A stretch of DNA of 64,000 nt from Halictus rubicundus (taxonomy: Eukaryota; Arthropoda; Insecta; Hymenoptera; Halictidae), in the NCBI RefSeq assembly GCF_050948215.1, contig NW_027488625.1:620001-684000 (forward strand). The letters run 5' to 3'. Positions 10,685-22,328 of this stretch are shown here, piece by piece. Every line of letters starts with the position of its first letter. Positions within the stretch are counted from its first letter, which is position 1. A program made the position numbers and the translations under genes. The notes under the pieces were generated by a model. It had not been told where the DNA came from, did no database searches, and worked only from the letters and a program-made list of their open reading frames with translations.

Positions 10685-11346
10685 ATTAATTCATATTTAA
10701 AAACACGAAGGCAGAATTTGAAGTCTTCAAATAGGCTACTCTTCAAGTAGGGTAGGGAAAATGCCGTCCTAGTCTTGCGTAAGCCGTCGGAAAAAGAACT
10801 ACTAATCTGCGAATTTAATTCAAAATTCAAGATTTTGGTCTACGGTCTGTAGCGGACGAAAGCGGAGCTATTCTACGCGATGAAGGTACGTAACTTTTTG
10901 GGTTTTATACAAACTTTTCATTTCGATAAGACTTTGGACCCCTCCCCTATCGGTCTTTTCGAAATGTGAGGGGTACAATTGAATTTACAGTAAAACGCCA
11001 TAAAAACCATCATTTGTACCACCTTCGGAAATGCGTCTGCCGAAAAAACGGTTGGGCATTTTATGAACACGGAATAAACTTCGGGACGTCCAAAATTGTT
11101 TTATTGCCGTAACCGTCAACTACCTGCGCTGACGAATCGGGCAATTCCCAGCGTTAGTCCACCCCCACAAGGAGCGTCTTCCAAAAAATATTCCGCCAAT
11201 CGAATTTCGAGAAATCAACCCCCCGCCAACGCTCGGTTCACATGCCGACCAGGAAAGAAGAGACTCTCGAAAACCGGCAAAGCAACAACATCTAGCGTCT
11301 AACTCAACAACCTGTAGCATACTTTCTGACCAGTAATGCAGTAAAA
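10685..11346. other. No gene recognised
   Basis: Short frames only. This could be the degraded 5' part of the P-like element that follows, but I see no THAP-type zinc-finger signature. Confidence 0.35.
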
Positions 11347-12539
11347 ATGAGCGATTTATCATCCTTATTGGATGAAATAATAGAAGCAATTTTCAGCACG
11401 GGATTAAAAGTACGTGCTGCTGTTTCTGATCAAAATGCCAGTAATCGAAGTGCTATTAAATATAGAATTTCTGTAGACCGTCCATATTTCATGCCTGGAA
11501 ATCAAAAAATGTACACGACCTTTGATATACCGCATATTTTTAAATCTATAAGATATCAACTTTTGAGATATGATATTATGTTTGATGATCATAAAATTGC
11601 ATCGTGGAAAGACGTACGTTCGTTATGGAAATTGGAAGGTGATGAAGCAACGAGAGCTGCTTGCAAATTAACGGAGAAACACGTTTATCCAAATAACTTT
11701 GAAAAAATGAAATGTCGTTTAGCTCTGCAAGTATTTAGTCGCAGAGTTTCAGCAGCTCTTTTAACCGCGGGAACGGTGGGGGGAATTCAAAGTCAAACAG
11801 TAATGCATACTGCTGAATTTTTCAAAATTCTTAATGATAGTTTTGATTCCTTAAACAGCCGGAGTTGCAACGATTCGAATCCAGATAGATGTAAATTGTC
11901 GGAAATTCGATTAAATTCACAAAATAATTTAACTGCATTATTAGAAAGATGTCCCAAATGGCGCACCATTAAAACTAATGGTCAGAATATACCACCATGT
12001 TTCGAAGGCTTGGAAATTTCTGTGAAAGCAATTTTCCAATTATGGGAAGATCTCAAGTGCGATGGAATTAATTTTTTGTGTAACGTCTAGAGTGAATCAA
12101 GACCCATTGGAAAATATATTTTCAATGATGCGCACTTATGGTGGAATTTATAATCAAAACCCGTCTGCAAAAGCTTTTCGCTTATCATTGCAAAAAAAAT
12201 ATTGTATTAAATTTATCAAAACCGGCTCAATCTGCCAATTGTTTATATGATGAGGACGAAACATTACTTCCAAGCTCGAAATATGATGCTACATCTAATG
12301 TCGCACTAATATCGACAAATACAAGTCGTGAATGTGAAATTGATCAAGAAACGTTTATTGATGTCGAAGAAGTTGTCATTGATGCGTCATATATAATTGA
12401 TAAAACATTAGAAGTCACTGCGGTTGAATATTTTGCAGGATTTGTGGCCATGAAATGGGTTACAAAATCTGGTTGCGAACAATGTTCGATCTCATTAATT
12501 AGCGAAAATCACGAATTCCTGGACGCTACAGATACATAA
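11347..12539 (+). pseudogene. P-element-type transposase (broken, N-terminally truncated)
   Basis: The sequence encodes the middle and C-terminal parts of a P/THAP9-type transposase in three successive frames. The first (11347-12090) contains YTTFDIPHIFKSIRYQLL and KLTEKHVYPNNFEKMKC, which look like the GTP-binding/RNase H-like region. The second (12062-12250) carries VNQDPLENIFSMMRTYGGIY, a good match to the conserved D-x-(I/L)-E-x-x-F and G-G-x-N-x-N-P block. The third (12138-12539) ends with VEYFAGFVAMKW. At least two frameshifts, near 12075 and 12200, break the frame. No THAP domain is visible upstream, so it is a relic. Confidence 0.8.
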
Positions 12540-12839
12540 GGGACAACGCGCTGATCCCCACTCCAGTGCATACCAATCAGCATGCATTCTAGGTGTCCCC
12601 TTAGGCATCGAAGCTATGGTTCTGTAACAGTTATTTCTCGATTCTGTATTTTGGTTCTAGTTTCGGTTATATTTCGATTCTGTTATTTTGTTCGGCCATA
12701 TATCAGAATATACAATGTATACAAGCAAATGAATCATCGACGATCGACAATCGTATTTATGTAAGTAATCGTTTAAGTAATAAATACTAATAAATAATTA
12801 TTGAAATAAGACAGTTTTGTTCCGTTATAAGGCAACGGT

Positions 12840-15100
12840 GTTTGTTCCAAAATAACGAAATCGTTATCCCCTCCCGCCGCTTAGTGTCGTTACACGAGGG
12901 TATGTTACATTTTATCGTTTTAAACGAAAGATACAGTCTTCCTTCCACGAGTGATAAAATTGTATCCCCACTACTATGGGGGAATTTCGATTATACTTAC
13001 TTATTTAAGAAGCAACGAATGTTTAAAACGCAAAGAAGAACAGCGTGTGGAAAGAAGGAGATGCACAGAGTCGTAGCAGTCGACATAGATACAAAACTTT
13101 CTTTTTTTCTCTAGAAATCTTTCTTCTTTTCTTTCTTTTTTTTTTCTAGAAATTTTAATAGCATATTTAGATGATTTTTCTGATTAAAATGTGTCTAAAC
13201 ACGGCATAATTTGGAATTTTTTTACTTTTGTACTAATTCATAGTAGCTCCTCTTTAATCTTTATCTCGGGGTTTTCATCGCTCAGCTGTCGTAGTGGTCG
13301 ACTTCGTGTTCTTCAGTACTGATGAAAAACATGTATGATGGATTCTTGAAAAGAAGCAGAGAAGACACAAATTTCCTATTCACGAAACGAACATTGGTGC
13401 CGTTTCTCGAGACAGAATATATCAAAACATCTTTGCGGTCAATATTCTTCCGATACCGTTTACTGCCAGAAGGAGAAGGACAACTTTATGATCTTGCGCT
13501 ACCTCTCCCCTCTTGCTGACTCTCCATCTTGCTCCTCTCTCGACTCACAGGAGAACAAAGTCAAGCCAAATACAAGATGTACATACGCAGCAGAATGAGA
13601 GGGCATGTTACACTTGTACCACTGCTCGGCCGACCACTTTATAGTTATAGTCGCTACATTCGAGCCTCTCGCAAAGTCAAGCCGTATAGGTAGTGTGATC
13701 CAAGAAACGGCAGAAGCCGTTCTGATCCATCTCCGTTTCTTCAACAAAACTGTATTATGTTTTTGTAAGTTTTGTTTATCAAGTAAAATATTTCCAAGGC
13801 CTCCAAATGTAATTGTAGAGAGCATGTCAACGCCCGTTCGTGTTCAAGCTGAACACGCTGTTTTTGAGTATATGTACATTTCCACTCGCACCAACATCTT
13901 TCTTCTTCATATCTTGCTGTACTGGTCTCCGCAATTCGTTAACTTCTCTCTAATCTTCATCTTAACTTCTCTGTAATCTTCATCTTCGTTTTCATTTTCC
14001 TTGCAGTTGTTTTGTGACAACAGTAAAACTGTGCATTACAGGATGATCAATTAGTAATGCATCAGGTTCCATTAAACCATCAATTCAATCAATGTGATGA
14101 GGCTTCCACTGTTGCAGAAGTGGTCAATGTAAACATAATGTTTTAAAGGTCTAGTGAATGACCTACACCGCCGACAGCGGTCAAAATTCGCTACCACTAT
14201 TCCGACAGTGATCACTGTTAGCATCCGAATCCCCTTCGACAATTCCAAGAGTGATCAATGAACAAGACATTGTAATTTCTTTTCAGATTTATGAGATTTA
14301 TATGGTTGAAAAGAGACCAAGCTCGATAGAGTTTTAATGATATTTACTTGTATTCTAGCGAGCTATGGTCACTCATTAAATAAGTATACAACATCAAAAT
14401 TATGCCGTGATTACACTCATTTTAATCAACTCCTCTTTGTAGTCACCGCGCTATCCTTCTCTATCGTCGGCAAACTTCAAATAACGTAGTAAATACCTAC
14501 GTCCTATACGATCATTGATACAGTTTTCTTTCGAAATAAGACGACGATGCTTTTTCGCAAGAAGAAAATGTTTATCCCCTCTCTTTCTTTTGAAGTTGTC
14601 TGCTCGACACCGGCCAGAACGAGAGGGTATGCCATATGCTATCGTTTTTGCAACGAAAGATATGACTGCTCGGCCAACCACTTTGTAGTTTGCCGCCACA
14701 TTCAAACCTCTGGCACATTCTCCTTACTCACTCGCGGTCCGCTCAAGAACAAACCGAAGCGACATAGATACCGTTATTCATAATAGGTCGAAAGTCGTAC
14801 CGAGCCATCGACTTATAGCAAAAGAAAACTGTACTCCAGAGCCCGGAGGTTTTATCACTTTCGGAGGGAATACTGTATTGCTACACGGCTGACAACTGTA
14901 TGGTCTGCAACTACCTCTCACCTCTCTCATTCTCCGTGTTCACTCTCGGGCGACTCCATAACAAAGTCAAGTCGCATAGGTAACCTGATCTGAAATACGG
15001 CGAAAGCAGATCCCGAGCTTTCGCCCTATATAGGAACAAAACGATAAATATACAAGTGAGTTTTTACAATTGTGTTCACGATGTTGACTTCTAGAACATA
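12840..15100. repeat. Diverged local duplications, no gene
   Basis: Several blocks recur in diverged form: CACGAGGGTATGTTACATTT (12892) resembles GAGAGGGCATGTTACACTTG (13599) and CGAGAGGGTATGCCATATGC (14620); ACTGCTCGGCCGACCACTTT (13620) resembles GACTGCTCGGCCAACCACTT (14663); GAACAAAGTCAAGCC (13553) resembles AACAAAGTCAAGTCGCATAG (14960). The region thus looks like at least three degenerate copies of a sequence several hundred bp long. No reading frame is conserved among them. Confidence 0.5.
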
Positions 15101-15454
15101 TTAAAAAATCATCGAAATAGGTGAGGTGAGGTGGTACAGATATCAATAGTTGACCGATCTCGTCGAACAGTTTTGTGTTTTGTCAGCATACGCTAACCTT
15201 TCATCGTCGTATTTTAGGGTCGCACTGACGATGATTTAGTTGCTTGCACACATTGTATACTCTACGTTCTATCACAGAACCGAATTATAAATGAAACTGG
15301 AACCAAAAAATAACAGTTATAGGATCGATATAATATTGGTACTTAAGAACCATAACCGTAACCGATATAAGCCAGAACCGTTGTCCTCATAACAGATAGT
15401 ATTGAAACTTCGCACACTTATAGATCTCGTTCTCCTGTTCACGAATATATACCA

Positions 15455-15525
15455 TGTCACGTCCGGTGGTTCGACCGTCAATGAATAAACCCTCAGACAA
15501 AGAATTATTATGAACTATTATGCTG
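15455..15525 (+). repeat. Gypsy LTR fragment, family A (5' part)
   Basis: TGTCACGTCCGGTGGTTCGA followed by AAAGAATTATTATGAACTAT matches the beginning of the family A LTR at 55011 and, reversed, 37235 and 37362. Homology stops after about 70 bp. Confidence 0.7.
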
Positions 15526-15974
15526 TGACGTGGCACATTTATTCACGTCCCTCCTGTAAGAGCGCGCGAGCGCACGATTTGCCACAAGGGGTAGCAGGGC
15601 AGCGACGACGTCGATGGAATTCGACGATCGCGACGCAATCTGACGATCCGCGGCGCAGTTCGCCTAGACAATCAATAACGTTAACATGTACGGGCGAGAA
15701 TAAATAAAGTTTCGTTGAAATAAAGTTTCGCGATTACACTCCGATCAAAGATCGAAAGACCGGGCCGCCCTTTGGCAGCACCGCCGCGATAACGGCTGTC
15801 GTGATCGCTCTCCCTGGGCACATCCGAGATCCCAGATTGGAGATTAAAGGTCAATGCATATCTGGCAGGCCCGGCCAGCCGGCTCAAAATTACAACCCTG
15901 GTTTTGGTCCTAGCGTTTACTAGCGGCAACCGTGTCAGACTTTGGAACCGAATTTCTTCTCTGGCCTCTCGGCC
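15526..15974. other. No gene recognised
   Basis: GC-richer unique-looking sequence with short frames on both strands; none shows a recognisable domain. Confidence 0.35.
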
Positions 15975-16165
15975 CTTTCCAGATGGCCTTTCGAGAGCGC
16001 GTTGACAGTTCCCTGCTGTGCGTGGCACAAAAAAAAATGTTTTTAGGGGCTCCACACCTCCTTAGGTAAACTATCCGTATCTCTCCTTTATAACACCATG
16101 GAAATAGGTAACGTTCCTGGCATTTAGTGAAACAACATCGCACATCCTTATATGTATTTTATCAT
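15975..16165. repeat. Dispersed repeat, inverted relative to 9801-9990
   Basis: Partner of 9801-9990 in opposite orientation. See that entry for the shared anchors. Confidence 0.75.
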
Positions 16166-16411
16166 ACGTAAATTATACATATAAAATTCTTCTTAAATAA
16201 TTTATCATGTTATACGCAAATGTAATTTCTTAATGAAAATATATTAGAAACATCTTTGTTCTGGAAATTCTCCCACCGATTATAAAGTGTAAAAAATTTT
16301 TTTAAGATATGGTCGTATTATACGATTCTTCCTGTTTGAAATTCCGTTTTTTAATTCGCGGAGCATCAAAAACTGCAAATATTGGGTACTTGAAACTGTT
16401 ATAAAAATATA

Positions 16412-16595
16412 TTAGATTGGAGGGAAAGTTCTGTCGTATTTTAAAGAAAACATTTGAATCAATTTATAAAAATACGTGTTTAATATTATTCAATGATATA
16501 ATTTCCATTATTTGTAAGGACTTGTTGCCATCTTTCAGGTAACCTGTGCATTCTTGTTTCCCAATGACTCAATAGATACTATTTTTACTAAGAAA
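16412..16595 (-). mobile_element. mariner 3' end fragment
   Basis: On the minus strand the sequence ends with a mariner-like terminal repeat: plus-strand TTAGATTGGAGGGAAAGTTC then TGTCGTATTTT at 16412-16442. Just inside lies the end of the transposase gene. Everything upstream of about the last 30 codons is absent, so it is a 5'-truncated relic. Confidence 0.75.
16486..16581 (-). pseudogene. mariner transposase C-terminal tail
   Basis: Reading the minus strand to the stop at 16486-16488 gives HWETRMHRLPERWQQVLTNN followed by GNYIIE, the characteristic end of mariner transposases, where an R-x-P-x-R-W-Q motif is followed by a short tail. An in-frame TAG at 16579-16581 cuts the frame immediately upstream. 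Only about 30 residues remain and no catalytic D,D34D residue is present. Confidence 0.8.
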
Positions 16596-16599
16596 TTCC

Positions 16600-17721
16600 C
16601 GTGTGATTAACTCCATGATATTGGATGTAAGCTGTGTGTTGCGACGGCAACACCGAAGGTCGTACCGTACCGTTCCTCCAGGCGACAAAGGGACATACCT
16701 GAAGGGGATGTCCCATTAAAAACACGTGCGAAGTAGGTATAAACGACCGAAAAAATTAGTTTACGACCACCGCAATTCGACAATCTTGACCCCGACAGAT
16801 GGACAGCACATGCGACCAAACTAACGAAACGACGAACGAAACACAGTAATAAATCAGGCCATTGACGAACGAAGACAAAACCAGGAATCCCTGACAGCCT
16901 CCCACTCCCATCAACTCAAAACTCCTCCCAATGCACCCACGTCCAATTACAAAACACTATATTTTCCCACCTAAATCCAAAATCATCCAATCACGAAAAA
17001 ACCGAACTGACGATAGACAGGACACGACAAGACAGAGCAGATACAAATCGAACAGGCAGACGGACGAGACGAACTCTCCGAAATAAACATATATCGCGAA
17101 CCACCAAGTACCATTTAAGAAATCTCGAAACGAACAGTTGTAACGCGAACCATCGTACCTGTAGAGACTGGTTCAATAACACGCGGTAGGAAAGTCGCTT
17201 GGGATGTATACACGGTGTTTATTATTTCGGTGATGATACAACGTTTGACAGGAGTGGTCCTGAACGGCAGCGAGCAACCAACTGAACTCGGTAGGCTTTT
17301 TGGCGCTATTTATAACAGTCTAACCGCGCAGAGGAAGGTACCAGGTATGTCCATACCGAGGTCACGCCGGTGTCTCGGGAAAAACCCTGGTACCCTTCGG
17401 TATACAAGAGGGAGCGGTGTGGCGGCAGCCGGGCCGCTACATACCATAGAGGAATAAAGTTATTATACCAAACAGTGTACAACCTATTCCTCACCAAGGT
17501 GCTCAATATTATATACTACATATTGAGAGAAGGCATCGGGGAAACCATTCATCGCTGCCTTCGTATACAGTGTGGATTATAGGAGTGGGCTAAGATATTA
17601 AACTGTTACCGCCCACTACTACACGATTGTAGGGGGTGACAAGACGCCATTTCGTACGGGTTCGAAGTGATGACATTGTATTGATGCGAAGCTTAGAAGA
17701 ACGTTCCCCGGCAGGACTGCG
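16600..17721. other. No gene recognised
   Basis: Unique-looking sequence, in part polypyrimidine/purine-skewed (16890-17060 is rich in A and C). It may contain LTR debris, because many motifs resemble LTR U3 regions, but no TG...CA pair with a target duplication could be established. Confidence 0.3.
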
Positions 17722-17862
17722 GTGACGTATCTAGATACGAATGCGCGGCCGATTGGTTCAGAGTGGAAGAGGCAGGCCTTGTTTCACACGCATTTTCGGC
17801 TGAATTCGAAATAATGGCTACAGCGGTCACACATACTGTGTAGCGTGACGGCCTTCGGCCTC
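17722..17862. repeat. Dispersed repeat, inverted relative to 9152-9285
   Basis: Partner of 9152-9285 in opposite orientation. Confidence 0.7.
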
Positions 17863-18308
17863 AAAAATTGGGCCAACAGCCGCGGCAGAGATGGGGATAG
17901 GCATACCTACGATAGACTCGGTTTGTTTAGGTACCGTCCCCCGGCGCTGCTCCGTATGGAGCGGTTTATGACGGATTATTACTATTGAGCTGGAACGTGT
18001 AACGACTAGATGACTCAGGACCGATGACACATTGTATAACAAACAAGCAGCCACCGATCGCCCCTGTACCTTGCCCTTAGCAGATAGTACCCGATGACTG
18101 TATCCACCCACCCCCAAAAACCAGCGCATCCATAGCGATAAGAAATAGTACTTAAACCGGAGAACCCCCAATAAAGAACCAGAATATTCGTGTCAGTCTT
18201 AGACTAAATTCTGTGTCTCTTTTATTTTAAACCCCTATTCGACCGAGTATCTACGGAACGCGATCGCTAGGCGGTATCTTTGTTGAAGTTACGTTTTTCC
18301 CCGTAACA
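17863..18308 (+). repeat. Probable Gypsy LTR, 3' part (left end unresolved)
   Basis: The stretch ends CCCCGTAACA at 18308 and is followed at once by a primer-binding site identical to that of the Gypsy at 49216-54937. It contains a candidate polyadenylation signal (CCAATAAAG near 18168). The left LTR boundary was not found. Confidence 0.5.
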
Positions 18309-18311
18309 TTT

Positions 18312-18328
18312 TGGCGATCCTGCCAGGA
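18312..18328 (+). promoter_or_regulatory. Gypsy primer-binding site
   Basis: TGGCGATCCTGCCAGGA lies 3 bp after the LTR end and is the same sequence as at 49534-49550. The TGG start is as expected for complementarity to the CCA end of a tRNA. Confidence 0.7.
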
Positions 18329-18454
18329 TATACACAAGAGGACGACTGGAAAACTCGGGAGACAACCGGATCCACGGAACCTGTTGAAAGCTGAGGGACA
18401 AGTCCAGAAGGTCGTCACGATTTGTATAACGGACCAAAGAAGGGAAAAATAAGG

Positions 18455-18995
18455 ATGTCCAATCCTCTCGAAGAAGCTATCGTGGCGTTCACGAAATCTA
18501 TCCAAACCTTGACCACGCAACAGGAAAAAATTACGCAAAATATTGCGATACTGGTAACTGAAAACGACAAAAGAAGACAGAAAACACTGCCATTTCATAA
18601 AGTATTAAAACCATTGCTTGCGGACGACGAGACTACAGCTACGTATGGTGACATCGCTGCAGGCTACCCTACGGGACATCCCGCAGAGGAAAGGGAAATG
18701 GACGAAGGAGACGGATCATTTAAGAACCACTTCCGACTACCGGGTACATCTGGACAAAACTCCGGCCAGGTTAGCAACAATACGGAGCCCAGGTATGACG
18801 AGCATCGTTTTAAAAGGGCCAAAGACCTGGTCGACACCGTAAAACCTCTCAAAGGACGGGATGACTCCCGGGTTGAGGATTGTATACGACTGGTTAAGCG
18901 CGCTAGATCTCGTTGCTACGAACCGGATATTTTACTTGACATAATACTTACTACTAAAATCATCGATCAAGCGGAAAGAAGCATTCTGTGGCCCG
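18455..18995 (+). pseudogene. Gypsy Gag fragment
   Basis: The frame starts MSNPLEEAIVAFTKSIQTL and is related to the Gag at 49730-50977: VKPLKGRDDSRVEDCIRLVK corresponds to IRTLKGRDDLGVEDFISDVR there, and ILTTKIIDQAERSI to VIAEKITDQAERAI. Homology stops near 18995, where the frame runs into unrelated sequence and then into another LTR at about 19076, so the second half of Gag including the zinc knuckle is missing. The coding frame itself stays open to 19108 by chance. This element and the one at 49 kb share a primer site and probably belong to one Gypsy clade. Confidence 0.75.
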
Positions 18996-19075
18996 GCCTC
19001 ACGGTCTATAAAAACCCGCCGTTACCCAGGTTTTCTTCCGCCGGACGGGCCGGAAAATCAGGGCAACGTGACAAT

Positions 19076-20453
19076 GCAAACCCAGTGATGTCACGCGAGG
19101 AGAAATAAATAGAATTAAGATACACGTTAAAAATTCTACGCAGTTAGGTAGCGCGCAAAACGACTCCAACTTATCTTCCTGCAAGACACGCAGCAAAGAT
19201 CAGTTAAACCCTGAGAACGAACAGAAAGGGTGACCAATTATGCCAAATTGCAAGAAGGGATGCCGACTTCATGGTAGGTGTTCGGTCCCACACAGACCGA
19301 ACGTGAGTTATAATAAACACGGTCGGCTGCGATAGCCAAAACACTTTAGGCGAAGCGACGGTCCCAAGATTTGGAGTGTCATCGGACACCACTTGGAGAC
19401 CTCCGTGAACGAGCCCATTGAAGGGGCAATACACAAACATTTAATTTTCCAGACCATCTTTCCCATATCTCTCACACCTAATCCATTCAGATCATCTAAA
19501 CACAATTCCACCAAATCGCATCACCACTCCGACGACCAAATGCACCACCCATTAACCAATAGGAGAAGAGCCCGAGTTGACTTTATAGACGACACGACAC
19601 CGAACCGCAGAAAGCTAAGATACCTCGAAGAAAACACACATCGATCGCGTCTAGAAAACTCGTTGCACGCGTCATACCTCGCCAACTGACTTGTAAATGT
19701 TAAGTTAAAATATATTGAAGTGTTGTTCTAAAACGTCGAGTTTCATTTCAACTAGACGTAGCTAACCAGTAACTCCTTCAAGGCCCGAATATCGTCCGCG
19801 AGCAAGCGAAACGGGATTTACGACCCCGTGGAGTAGGACAGGCGGACTGACGACACTTTCGGACGCCTCAATAGGAGTGTCGACACACTAGCCAGAAGAC
19901 ATCAAGAAGGTAAAAAGATGCAAGGTAGAGACTCCTGTGCCAGCATCTTTGAAAAACAAAGGACTGTCCATCTCATAAAAAGGGGGACCAACTCCTCAAA
20001 TTCAGTTATAAACAGTCAGTCGGTCAGACAATCGTGAACAATCAGTTATTCAGTCATAGTCAATAGTCCAGTAACCTCTTTTGAAGTTAAAATAGTTCAT
20101 TCAGTTGTTTCGCGACAAACCGTTTCAAAGACCAGTGTCAGCAGTCGGAGTATATTGTAACCGAATTCGAACCCGTGATCACGGTAATATTAATATTATT
20201 ATTATTATTATCAAACTATTTGTAAGCACTCCAGTATATGCGCTATATAAACCATATTTGTAAAATCAAATTTATAATCTCTGATTCAGAACCACACTTT
20301 GAATAAATCAATAATATTGTTGTTTTCAAAATAAGGGTACAAAGTTATTTAAACGATCCTCAATTTCCCGAACCATAGCCGGTGTATGCAGGTAGGTTTG
20401 AAACTGCGTCCTATCCTCTTAAAATCGTAATTCATACCACTTGGGACGTAACA
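19076..20453 (+). repeat. Gypsy LTR, family A, 5'-truncated and interrupted
   Basis: The part 19076-19277 matches LTR sequence near 55090-55290 (ATGTCACGCGAGGAGAA, AAAGATCAGTTAAACCCTGA). The part from about 19929 to 20453 matches the LTR 3' half (GGACTGTCCATCTCATAAAA, GCCGGTGTATGCAGGTAGG, GGGACGTAACA). Between them, 19278-19923 is foreign. The LTR ends directly against a hAT transposase remnant, with no internal Gypsy sequence after it. Confidence 0.7.
19273..19928. mobile_element. Unclassified 646-bp insertion in a Gypsy LTR
   Basis: The segment 19278-19923 separates two halves of a family A LTR and is flanked on both sides by GGTAG (19273-19277 and 19924-19928), which looks like a 5-bp target duplication. 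It has an LTR-like look (GACTTTATAGACG near 19577, AACACGGTCGG near 19316), but its termini are not a clean TG...CA. A solo LTR of another family is the simplest reading. Confidence 0.4.
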
Positions 20454-20582
20454 CTATCAAAGCTTGCAAAGGAGTATCTTTGTGTTATGGCAACATCTGT
20501 TCCTTCCGAAAGAGTATTCTCAAAGACTGGCGAAATAATTAGTAAAAAAAAGAAATCGATTAAAAGAAAATATAGTGAATAA
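20454..20582 (+). pseudogene. hAT transposase C-terminal dimerisation region
   Basis: The frame reads LSKLAKEYLCVMATSVPSER then VFSKTGEIISKKKK, a clear hAT family C-terminal dimerisation (ZBED-like) signature where A-T-S-V-P-S-E-R-x-F-S is conserved. The usual ending N-K-I-L-x-x-N occurs just after the stop in another frame (20575-20600), so a frameshift separates the last residues. The upstream gene is absent; the Gypsy LTR ends exactly at 20453, so the LTR probably landed in the hAT element. Confidence 0.85.
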
Positions 20583-20777
20583 AATATTGCTTTTTAATGT
20601 GTACAAAATAAATCCTTTATTCTGTCTATTTCGTATATTTTCGTTTTATCTACGTTTTTTTCTTGCCGAAATGTTCCAGTATTTCCACTCGCGGCATTTC
20701 TATACTCATGTCAGGTCGGAACTCACAGTCAAATTTAAATCATCGAGATATTTGAAGGAATCATTTGGCAATCGATA

Positions 20778-21080
20778 CATATAGTACAGAAACAGCTTAT
20801 AGTGATCATGAAAAAATTACTTCTGTGAATTTGATTGCAAAGTGGAAGAACATTGACCCCTTCGACTCGATACTTTCACAGGGTGTATTAAAGAAAGTTT
20901 GTTGTGCATTGTAGGTATTAACGAAAGAACCCTCCCCCACCCTAAAGAACAAATTCGGTCATTCAAAATAGGCAGAATTTTTCATCAAAATAGGCAGTTT
21001 TTTGCAAATATCTCGGAAAATAAAGATACCGCAGTACTGTGCGGACTAATGGCCTGTTTTTGGGCACTTCTCGTAATTTG
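20778..21080 (+). repeat. Direct repeat, unit 1 (partner 21417-21700)
   Basis: About 280-300 bp recur at 21417-21700 with moderate divergence, offset about 640 bp. Anchors are CTTATAGTGATCATGAA, ACAAATTCGGTCATTCAAAA and TGCAAATATCTCGGAAAATA. The unit follows the hAT relic and may be part of the non-coding end of that element. Confidence 0.75.
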
Positions 21081-21416
21081 GTTATTAATGTGTATATATA
21101 TATAAGGCGCTAAAACTCAAGGAATGTAAAGAATATATTTCGCAGAAGTTATAAGGGAATAGCAATCCCTAAGACCCGTATCCTATAAATTCCAAATTCA
21201 AGAAAACAAAATCTATTCAAATTAAAACATTGATAAAGAAATAATGAGGAAATACCTGCAAAATTACTTCTTAACCGTTGAAAAGGAAACATGAGACCCT
21301 GGGGTGACCGAGGAACCAGTGCGTGAGGTAAAGAGCGAACCAGCATTGCATCCGTTGGCCAACCTCACCCATTTGAAAACACTGGAAATAAATAATAACA
21401 TGTATCACTCAATGAA

Positions 21417-21700
21417 CACATATATAGAAACAACTTATAGTGATCATGAATAAATAACTTCTGTGAATTTGATTGCAAAATGGGAGAACATCGACTCGAT
21501 AATTTCATAGGGTGGATAATAAAAATCTCCTTGTACATTTTAACCAAAGAACCCTCCCGCGCCCTAAAGAACAAATTCGGTCATTCAAAATAGGCAGAAG
21601 TTTACATCAAAATGGACAGTTTTTGCAAATATCTCGGAAAATAAAGAGACCGCCGTACTGTGCGGACAAGTGGCCTGTTTTCGGGAAAACTTATCAAAAT
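21417..21700 (+). repeat. Direct repeat, unit 2 (partner 20778-21080)
   Basis: Second copy of the unit described at 20778. The intervening 21081-21416 is not repeated. Confidence 0.75.
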
Positions 21701-22328
21701 GTATACTCCAAACCTAATCGCCATAATACGTACTTACAACACACGGCACTGACACGAATGGCTGCTCTGAAGTGAATACTGGCCGACGCTCGCGAGCGAA
21801 TGTTCGATGGCATTCCTTCGACCGCCTTCGGAACCGATCTTCGCTTCTTTCTCTGCAGCTTCCCGTGGACCGTCGCCGCACCGCCGCGTATACAATGTAT
21901 GTTGGCGGTTCGTCGGCGTGCGCGTCGCTGCGCGATGCCCAGGCTGCCACATGTCCATTTTCATCTGTCTTTTTCGGCGGTTTATTTGACTTCGAATAAT
22001 TTCCGGAGGCGCGTTCGAATGCTGTAACGAGGACAGAGCAGTCAAAGACTGGCGCGCGCGTTGCAATGTATGTGGTTGTATCGCCCAATGACAAAGCAAG
22101 GATCAAATAAAACTATAGTCTATATATAGACACTTATGAATCGTAGTTCTTTTTAGACCTCTGAAATTTTGAATCATTTCATTTTTGGTTTAATTTAGCT
22201 TTACACATGAATTTATTGACTCTGTTGTAAACATTTATTTCATAATAAAAAAAGAGAGACCGAGGTGTGTGCATGAATAATAGTGGTAAAGTATTTTTAA
22301 GTTATAACATATGTAGGCAATACCATAC
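21701..22328. other. CG-rich patch without recognised gene
   Basis: The stretch 21780-22060 is clearly richer in G+C and CG dinucleotides than its surroundings and stays open in several frames on both strands, as expected for GC-rich DNA. I recognise no domain in any of them. It might be a promoter-like or transposon-derived patch. Confidence 0.3.

Noticed and set aside
18455..19108. Reading the whole 218-codon frame as Gag
   Set aside because: Homology to Gag ends near 18995; the rest is unrelated sequence and the start of an LTR.
21714..22106. Long minus-strand frames of 121-130 codons
   Set aside because: CG-rich sequence is open in five frames at once; no recognisable domain or codon pattern.
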